Shown one piece after another: positions 56,070-64,000 of a stretch of 64,000 nt of DNA. The position numbers were made by a program, and so were the translations under genes. The stretch is from NCBI RefSeq assembly GCF_033807575.1, contig NC_084705.1:16796019-16860018 (forward strand). The letters are read 5' to 3'. A model generated the notes under the pieces. It was not told the DNA's origin. It saw only the letters and a list, made by a program, of their open reading frames with translations, and searched no databases. Source of the DNA: Cydia pomonella (lineage: Eukaryota > Arthropoda > Insecta > Lepidoptera > Tortricidae). Position 1 is the stretch's first letter, and each line of letters begins with the position of its first letter.

Positions 56070-58715
56070 GCGTTGACTATGCATGAAACTGCAGATCGCT
56101 CGTACTTAAATGTAATTCGTTAGCTGTTGTCAGAAAAATACTTTATAAACTTTAAAAAATTGCGATGATAATGGCTCACATTTGCTTGCTGTTAGTGGTG
56201 GATATATGTCAGACATTATGTTCCGCATGTATTTGCCAACCCTGAATAATATATTTTTAAAACAATACTTAATAATCATTGAACTTAATATAGTTAAAAT
56301 TTAAAAACAAAATGTATACTTCTTATTTGGCCACCCGCTCTTGTCGCTTGTAAAATTTAAATACAAGCGTGACATAGAGATAGGATAGGAACAGGCAGTT
56401 CAATGTACGAAATTTTTCGTGCTTAGCGTCCTTACTTTACCCTACTTATTTGTGTGACGACAACGAGTACTTAACTAAATTTACTCAAGTTTTCTGAACT
56501 CGTCGAAAGAAAAACAAACCTAAAATATTTTTAAACGTTGCCGTACTCTGGCAACCTCCTTAAGCCTTTGGTTGCGTCTAAATTGAATTATACCTACATG
56601 CCTTTTTCCTTTTATTGTTTGTTCTTGTTAAGATGAATCTTTCATTTTCCCAAAACTGTATCGTAAGTTTATATTTCGTTTTAGATAAAAATAATTTATG
56701 AATTCATTTATAGTCTTTGTAGATTCCAGACATTTTCTCGATTTATTGTTTTCCATGAATCAACTAGGTAACGATAATGGAACGGACGTTGTAACGGAAG
56801 AGCCATTTGCGAACTGTCATGACTTTTTGCACACCTTTGCTGTAAATGATCTATTCCTTCCTTAATATCTATATCCGGCTAAGGACATAACTATATCAAT
56901 CTGTATTTGAACTTATTGGCTAGTTTCCAAGTAAGACGTTGTCTAAACCAGGCCAAGATTTCACTAACGCGTATGTCTATGTGTGCCTAGGGTGTTAAGT
57001 CAATAATAGACTTTTTTAAAGGTTTCATACAAAAGATAGACAGTGTTCCAATTATGATTATTTTAATAAAAATAGTCGTTTATGTTATTTCCTTTAACTT
57101 GGTGTATTTATGTAACTGTTCTTGCTTTATCCCAATCCTCTCGGATTGAGGCAGTTGGTAAGTATTATTTATTATTATTATTATTATGAATGCCTTATTT
57201 AATCATCGAACGGGTCCCCTTCACAGTTACGAAAAGATAGGCGGAATTACCTTGCAAGGTAGCAGATACTTATAAAGTGAATTTTATCATATTACTTCTT
57301 TCCCGGCTGTCCCTTATTCTCTGCGCTTACATTAAGATTGTAATATAAGTCTGGCTCGGTGTAATAACGGTTCATATTGTATGTCAACGAAAATGTTCAA
57401 AATGTAATTTCGCCATAGTTTCCGTAGGTGCCCCTGTTGGAGGCAATATCAAAAGATTAATGAGAATGCAATGAGTGGCAACGGAATAATGTTTGTTGTA
57501 CACTTAAATTCATAACATGTTGATGTTACACAAACAAAATAACAAAAAAACTCGAGATTGATATAATAAAAGTATTTGATATGTCATACCTAGTGGCAAT
57601 AATAATGGTAAATTTAAGATGAAGGATGCAGTTATTGTTGTTTGTAATTGATTATCTTTATGGGTTTAAATTTTTGTAAATTTTTGATTATCAACTTTGA
57701 TACATTTATATTTAAATAGGTAGTCTTAATTAAGATCATGCCTTCGACACTCTTACTAATTGGAAACTAAACTTCGTTAATTGCAGGGATTTGGCTAGAA
57801 GTTCCCCTGCAAGCCTTCTTGCCTCAGTTTCACTTAAGTGCCCATATGCGGGCCTCAAACAATCTCGAGCTTACGCTTTTGGGCCACGTTAAGCGAGACT
57901 CTGAAGTGTTCCCATTGTGTTTGGAACCTTTGTAAGAGGGAGGAAGTGGGAAAACAAATGTGTATTTGACTAGACGTGTGAAAATATGTTTTTTCCTTTC
58001 GGTCACGATTACTTTTACTACTTCGCCGACGTGTCATTCGAATTATCCGTGATTGAATTCGGTTACATTCTGCAAAAAAGATTTGATGCTTATTTGCTCA
58101 TCGAAATTTAAATCGTCTCATCCACTATAATTAATAAAACAAGCAATCCTTGAATACTTATGTACGTTGCTTACAAACTTTTATCCCTAACAAACAAATG
58201 CATTTATTGTAAGGTATCCCTAGAAAGGTATTCATCATGCTGGCGGCGTGTAATAATTTCAAACTCTCGTCATTTATAACGCTCAAAACTGTCAAGAGAA
58301 AACGAGTCTGTGAAGTCATACAACTACCTCACAGCTAACTTCGATGTACCTTGTAAAATACGGTCTTTATAATACGGCTAAATATATTATTTCGGTGTTT
58401 GTTGTAGTTTACACTGAACTCTCGGTGGTTATTTTTACTAAGAAGGTTTTGAGTAGAAATAACTGATTTTTTTTCAAAATGATAAAAAAGTGTAGACAGC
58501 TCTCACTAAAATGTTACATTTTCTATAAAGACGATGTAGATACGATGTGTCATGCATACTTACGTGGATTGTTAAATACTGTATGAATTCTTCAGGGCTT
58601 TTTGTATAATCTAACAAAAATCGGGCCAACGCAGGACAGCTTGATTTTTTAAGTAAAATAAATGGGCCATGAGAAAAGAGGATTGCAGACTACTTGATCA
58701 CATTTGGTATTATAA
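56070..58715. other. Unassigned AT-rich stretch
   Basis: A (TTA)n run at 57168-57187. A 34-codon open frame after TTAATTGCAG at 57787-57892 is noted but not called. No other structure recognised. Confidence 0.35.
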
Positions 58716-58722
58716 TACATTT

Positions 58723-58917
58723 CTGCCCTCCGGACGGAAAGCGTCAACTTTACTCCCGCTGCGCTAAACGAAGTTGCCGCTTTCCGCCTCCGTCGAGCAG
58801 AAAAATAGTATGCGCACCACGGGAGGAATCGTAGGACATTCCATCCCGCGTTAAAATAAGGAGGACGTCGGATAAAATTTTACACGCGGCAAGCAATGTC
58901 CTACTTTTCCTCCCTTG
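58723..58917. repeat. Two adjacent inverted repeats
   Basis: First: CTGCCCTCCGGACGGAAAGC faces GCTTTCCGCCTCCGTCGAGCAG (58723-58800). Second: CGGGAGGAATCGTAGGACATT faces AATGTCCTACTTTTCCTCCC (58818-58915). Both are imperfect hairpins in GC-richer DNA; together they probably belong to one dispersed element. Confidence 0.65.
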
Positions 58918-58919
58918 GG

Positions 58920-60024
58920 TTACAAATAACTATTCACTTCAGCGAAACGCACAGATTTCAGTAGAACTTACTTCTACTCATTGTGAGCTAAACATTCGCT
59001 TAAAAACTTCTATCTATACCTAGTGTACCTACAAGAAAAAAGTTGTACTCAAAAGTCCAGTGTCCACAATTAAATAACACTCGAAAACTTTATTTGATAC
59101 TGCTCTTTTGTCTTCTAAACATTATATAGGTAAAAAATAACGGTCCCTCTGATATTGAAGTAACTTTGGTTTTTACCAACAAAGTTCTAAACTCTACGTA
59201 TTGTTTGAAATGTGTCTGCATTTGTTATTGTTTGGTGATATTTCGTTTTGAATTTTAACCGATGGAGCACTTTGTCGTCAACATGCATGTGATATCCCTG
59301 AAGTTGCAAGTGTCAATAGTTTAGGTTGCCGCAATAATGCAGGTCGTACGCTTTTTTGCACCGCCGTTATATACAATTTTCCTCATCTTAAGAGGAAATA
59401 CCAGCTGAGCCCCTTCTCAGATTTGAGAATTTTAGGTAAATATTACCATCGCTTAGACGGGGGTGGCTCCTAAAACTAGTGCGATAAGGACAACGGCAGC
59501 TTAAGCAAAAAATCCTGCGTAGAAATCTCAGAAATAGAGGTTTCGTTCTACATTTTCCGGCTCCAAAACACCAATCGTAACGAAATTTTGGGTACGAAAT
59601 GAGAAAGAAATTATCTGTGTCTGGCTTTTTTGATTTTTGCATTTATTGTTGCCTATTTTGTATGCTAGACGTTTGTTTACGGCGCATTTATTTGGCCGTT
59701 TTTAACGCTTTTTAAGAAAGGAGTATTAGTTCTTATAAAAATAAGAATATCAAAAAAAGCAAAACGTACATACACTACATATGTACTGGTAATATTAAAC
59801 TCATATAAAAAAAACATCGGGGGGCCAATATCCAAAGAGGAAAATGTAAAAAAAAATATATTTAGTCTGTTTATTTCAGTGTTTTTGTTGTTGAACTCAG
59901 TTACAATCTCTATATTTGGAGATTATCTTAACTAAGTATATAATTAGTCTTGTTGGCAGTTAGTGCTTACATGTTATTATAATACTATTTGTAACAAAAT
60001 GAATTCATTTTAATCAGTGCTTTC
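58920..60024. other. Mostly unassigned
   Basis: The 84-codon minus frame at 59388-59642 has no motif and its wording (CTCAGAAATAGAGGTTTCG, TCTGTGTCTGGCTTTTTTG) reads like a dispersed repeat. No gene. Confidence 0.35.
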
Positions 60025-61039
60025 TTAAGAGTCCTTATTCCTACAGACGAGCGTATTTTGTAAAATGCTTCCTTTTTCATTCAAGATTACGACGTAACTA
60101 TTAGTATTTATTCAAAAACTGATAACGTACTTAAATAATCGTTTCCTAAACTAGGGGCTCCAACAGTTCAAATTTTCATTTTCTCTTTTAAACCTCTTTT
60201 TTAATGAGGTTTTTTGGGAGTCTTTTCCAAGTTTTGCAGTGAGATGTGGCGTTTCGGTTCTCAATTTTGCTATAAACAAGAATCATTTGGTACATGAATG
60301 ACTACAATTTGATTCAACATATCTCGTACGAGGGGCTGGAATGATTAACAATCGAAGATTCATTTGAAAAAACTGATAAAATACCTTCCGAGTTTTCTTC
60401 ATTTTTTTGGCGAAAACAGGGTTTTATTATATTTTATTTCCGCAAATTGTACGCATATTTTGCTTTAAAAATAATATTATAGCAAACTGTAACTTTATGT
60501 TAACCTATAAAAAAAAAATCGTAACTATGGGACCTACATTGCCGTAAATTTATATTTTTTTAAAACATGTATAAATCACGCAGCAGCGACGCCCCGCTCT
60601 CAGTCCGCGCGGAGCGCGCTTAGAGGACGGACCTGTGCTCGATTGTCAGGCATTCGTTGCGATCGTAATCAGCTACGGAGTTCCGAGAAGTGCTATATAC
60701 TGCGATTAGAAAATCTTAATAAAAGTTCATTTTTTACAGTATGCCTAACAGACTCGCTTATTGATGGATTTTCAGTGTTACTTTTTTTTTAATACTAAGT
60801 CGGTGGCAAACAAGCATACGGCCCGCATATGTACGCCTGCAACTCCAGAGGAGTTACATGCGCGTTGCCGACCCTAACCCCCTCCCGCCCCTCGTTGAGC
60901 TCTGGCAACCTTACTCACCGGCAGGAACACAACACTATGAGTAAGGTCTAGTGTTATTTGGCTGCGATTTTCTGAAAAACGCATTTTCACTTGAAATTAC
61001 GTTAGGGTTTGCATTATTATTTTTGACCCGGATGAAGTC

Positions 61040-62655
61040 CAAGTTCTCATGATGGAGTCAGGAGTTGGTCACCAGAACTCCTAATCTACTAATTATAATC
61101 CCATCGTGTTTGGGCTCAAAAGATTTGCCCTGACGAACACCATCGATCTAGATGAGGTCCAGGGTCTCATGATGGAGTCAGGAGCTGGTCACCAGAACTC
61201 CTAAACTACTCATCATAACCTCATCGTGTTCGGGCTCAATAGATTTGCCCTGACGAGCATCATCAATCTAGATAAAGTCCAGGGTCTCATGATGGAGTCA
61301 GGAGTTGGTCACTAGAACTCCTAATCTACTCATTATAATTCCAACGTGTTTGGGCTCAAAAGATTTGCCCTGATGAGCACCATCGATCTAGATGAGGTCC
61401 AGGGTCTCATGATGGAGTCAGGAGTTGGTCACCAAAACTCCTACTCTACTCATCATAACTCCATCGTGTTTGGGCTCAATAGAGTTGCCCTGACGAGCAC
61501 CTTCAATCTAGATGAGGTCCAGGGTCTCATGATGGAGTCAGGAGCTGGTCACCAGAACTCCTAATCTACTCATCATAACTCCATCGTGTTTGGGTTCAAT
61601 AGAGTTGCCCTGACGAGCACCATCAATCTAGATGAGGTCCAGGGTCTCATGATGGAGTCAGGAGCTGGTTACCAGAACTCCTAATCTACTCATCATAACT
61701 CCATCGTGTTTGGGCTCAATAGATTTGCCCTGATGAACACCATCGATCTAGATGAGGCCCAGGGTCTCATGATGGAGTCAGGAGTTGGTCACCATAACTC
61801 CTAATCTACTCATCATAACCTCATCGTGTTCGGGCTCAATAGATTTGCCCTGACGAGCATCATCAATCTAGATAAAGTCCAGGGTCTCATGATGGAGTCA
61901 GGAGTTGGTCACTAGAACTCCTAATCTACTCATTATAATTCCAACGTGTTTGGGCTCAAAAGATTTGCCCTGATGAGCACCATCGATCTAGATGAGGTCC
62001 AGGGTCTCATGATGGAGTCAGGAGTTGGTCACCAGAACTCCTAATCTACTCATCATAACTCCATCGTGTTTGGGTTCAATAGATTTGCCCTGATGAACAC
62101 CATCGATCTAGATGAGGTCCAGGGTCTCATGATGGAGTCAGGAGTTGGTCACCAGAACTCCTAAACTACTCATCATAACCTCATCGTGTTTGGGCTCAAT
62201 AGATTTGCCCTGACGAGCATCATCAATCTAGATAAAGTCCAGGGTCTCATGATGGAGTCAGGAGTTGGTCACTAGAACTCCTAATCTACTCATTATAATT
62301 CCAACGTGTTTGGGCTCAAAAGATTTGCCCTGACGAGCACCATCGATCTAGATGAGGTCCAGGGTCTCATGATGGAGTCAGGAGTTGGTCACCAGAACTC
62401 CTAAACTACTCATCATAACCTCATCGTGTTTGGGCTCAATAGATTTGCCCTGTCGAGCATCATCAATCTAGATAAAGTCAGGGTCTCATGATGGAGTCAG
62501 GAGTTGGTCACTAGAACTCCTAATCTACTGATTATAATTCCAACGTGTTTGGGCTCAAAAGATTTGCCCTGACGAGCACCATCGATCTAGATGAGGTCCA
62601 GGGTCTCATGATGGACTCAGTAGTTGGTCACCAGAACTCCTAATCTATTCATCAT
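61040..62655 (+). repeat. 120-bp satellite, + arm of copy 2
   Basis: About 13.5 units, three fewer than the matching arm of copy 1 (7494-9480). Variants such as CCTCATCGTGTTCGGGCTC recur at about 61220, 61820, 62180 and 62420, in an order differing from copy 1, so units have been gained and lost since the copies separated. One unit near 62479 has lost a base. The 72-codon frame at 61346-61564 is repeat-derived. Confidence 0.92.
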
Positions 62656-62661
62656 AATGGT

Positions 62662-64000
62662 AATTTGATGGTGCTTGTCGGAGTAAATCTATTGAGCCCA
62701 AACACGATGGAGTTATGATAAATAGATTACGAGTTCTGGTGACCAACTCCTGACTCCATCATGAGACCCTGGACTTCATCTAGATCGATGGTACTCGTCA
62801 GGGCAAATCTTTTGAGCCCAAACACGATGGAATTATAATGAGTAGATTAGGAGTTCTAGTGACCAACTCCTGACTCCATCATGAGACCCTGAACATCATC
62901 TAGATTGATGGTGCTCGTGAGGGCAAATCTATTGAGCCCAAACACGATGGAGTTATGATGAGTAGATTAGGAATTATGGTGACCAACTCCTGACTCCATC
63001 ATGAGACCCTGGACTTCATCTAGATCGATGGTACTCGTCAGGGCAAATCTTTTGAGCCCAAACACGATGGAATTATAATGAGTAGATTAGGAGTTCTAGT
63101 GACCAACTCCTGACTCCATCATGAGACCCTGTACATCATCTAGATTGATGGTGCTCGTGAGGGCAAATCTATTGAGCCCAAACACGATGGAGTTATGATG
63201 AGTAGATTAGGAATTATGGTGACCAACTCCTGACTCCATCATGAGACCCTGGACTTCATCTAGATCGATGGTACTCGTCAGGGCAAATCTTTTGAGCCCA
63301 AACACGATGGAATTATAATGAGTAGATTAGGATTTCTGGTGACCAACTCCTGACTCCATCATGATACCCTGGACTTCATCTAGATCGATGGTACTCGTCA
63401 GGGCAAATCTTTTGAGCCCAAACACGATGGAATTATAATGAGTAGATTAGGAGTTCTAGTGACCAACTCCTGACTCCATCATGAGACCCTGAACATCATC
63501 TAGATTGATGGTGCTCGTCAGGGCAAATCTTTTGAGCCCAAACACGATGGAATTATAATGAGTAGATTAGGAGTTCTAGTGACCAACTCCTGACTCCATC
63601 ATGAGACCCTGAACATCATCTAGATTGATGGTGCTCGTGAGGGCAAATCTATTGAGCCCAAACACGATGGAGTTATGATGAGTAGATTAGGAATTATGGT
63701 GACCAACTCCTGACTCCATCATGAGACCCTGGACTTCATCTAGATCGATGGTACTCGTCAGGGCAAATCTTTTGAGCCCAAACACGATGGAATTATAATG
63801 AGTAGATTAGGAGTTCTAGTGACCAACTCCTGACTCCATCATGAGACCCTGAACATCATCTAGATGGATGGTGCTCGTGAGGGCAAATCTATTGAGCCCA
63901 AACACGATGGAGTTATGATGAGTAGATTAGGAATTATGGTGACCAACTCCTGACTCCATCATGAGACCCTGGACTTCATCTAGATCGATGGTACTCGTCA
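62662..64000 (-). repeat. 120-bp satellite, - arm of copy 2 (cut by window)
   Basis: About 11 units to the window end, mostly alternating TGGACTTCATC...GGTACTCGTCAGGG and TGAACATCATC...GGTGCTCGTGAGGG types, a regular 240-bp dimer, as in the + arm of copy 1. Some units break the alternation (63361, 63481). Confidence 0.92.

Larger units (their letters stand above)
60025..64000. mobile_element. TTAA-bounded foldback satellite element, copy 2
   Basis: Inverted copy of 4813-10487, entering at TTAA 60025-60028 followed by GAGTCCTTATTCCTACAGAC. Order: about 0.77 kb non-satellite end (60029-60795), GGTGGCAAACAAGC repeat (60800-60970), border (60955-61040), satellite + arm (61040-62655), switch, satellite - arm to the window end. 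Its other end lies outside the window. Differences from copy 1 are few in the non-satellite end (for example AAATGAAG versus AAATTAAG), so the copies diverged recently. Confidence 0.7.

Noticed and set aside
57787..57892. Terminal exon after TTAATTGCAG, 34 codons
   Set aside because: Acceptor pyrimidine tract is weak, the peptide is unrecognised and there is no partner exon.

Overview
The window looks like nuclear DNA of a moth or butterfly (Lepidoptera). It is AT-rich, has no long host ORF, no operon-like layout and no prokaryotic signals, and is packed with repeat classes I associate with lepidopteran genomes: tRNA-derived SINEs with an AATA-type tail, a 5S-rRNA-derived SINE ending in CTTGGCCGGTTTTTT, the GGGTTCCG / CGGAACCC interspersed repeat with its GACAGACAGACGGAC run, the GGTGGCAAACAAGCATACGGCC repeat, and MITEs with 3-bp TTA target duplications. 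I cannot name the species. The only protein-coding sequence I recognise belongs to transposons: a decayed mariner transposase (about 45.2-46.5 kb) and the last part of a Jockey-type LINE ORF2 (about 4.1-4.6 kb). Three short candidate host exons (11.25, 23.76 and 53.70 kb) suggest the window may lie in introns or intergenic space of host genes, but none is identified.

Layout. 0-4.1 kb: AT-rich DNA with an ACCGG-rich run, a retroelement 3' tail and a dispersed repeat. 4.09-4.8 kb: LINE pseudogene. 4.81-10.49 kb: the most unusual object, an element about 5.7 kb long bounded by TTAA on both sides with short similar inverted ends. It holds four to five 107-bp units that each fold into a hairpin, then a 120-bp satellite array that reverses orientation at 7.49 kb, giving two head-to-head arms of about 1.8 and 2.0 kb, then about 1 kb of non-satellite sequence. 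A second copy in the opposite orientation starts at 60.03 kb and runs off the window end. 10.5-15 kb: SINE, small TA- and TTA-flanked MITEs, a candidate 46-bp exon. 15.8-18.9 kb: two inverted arms of about 0.71 kb around a 1.66-kb spacer. 19-29 kb: a TTA MITE whose pre-insertion site survives as a paralogue at 39.8 kb, two SINE types, diverged tandem repeats, a 286-bp tandem duplication. 31-36 kb: SINE, 5S-derived SINEs, another long inverted repeat. 36-45 kb: mostly featureless DNA, a GC-rich island, MITEs, a G-quadruplex-type run. 45.2-46.5 kb: mariner. 50.4-51.4 kb: three MITEs nested one inside another. 52-60 kb: repeat copies, a candidate signal-peptide exon, tandem repeats, a GC-rich island.

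Working together: nothing here forms a host pathway. The logic of the window is serial transposition. Non-autonomous elements sit in one another, and related copies elsewhere in the window reveal the order of events. No intact transposase, reverse transcriptase, tRNA gene or intact rRNA gene was found. Family names beyond mariner, Jockey-type LINE, tRNA-SINE, 5S-SINE and TTA-type MITE are inference from ends and target duplications, not from any database search.
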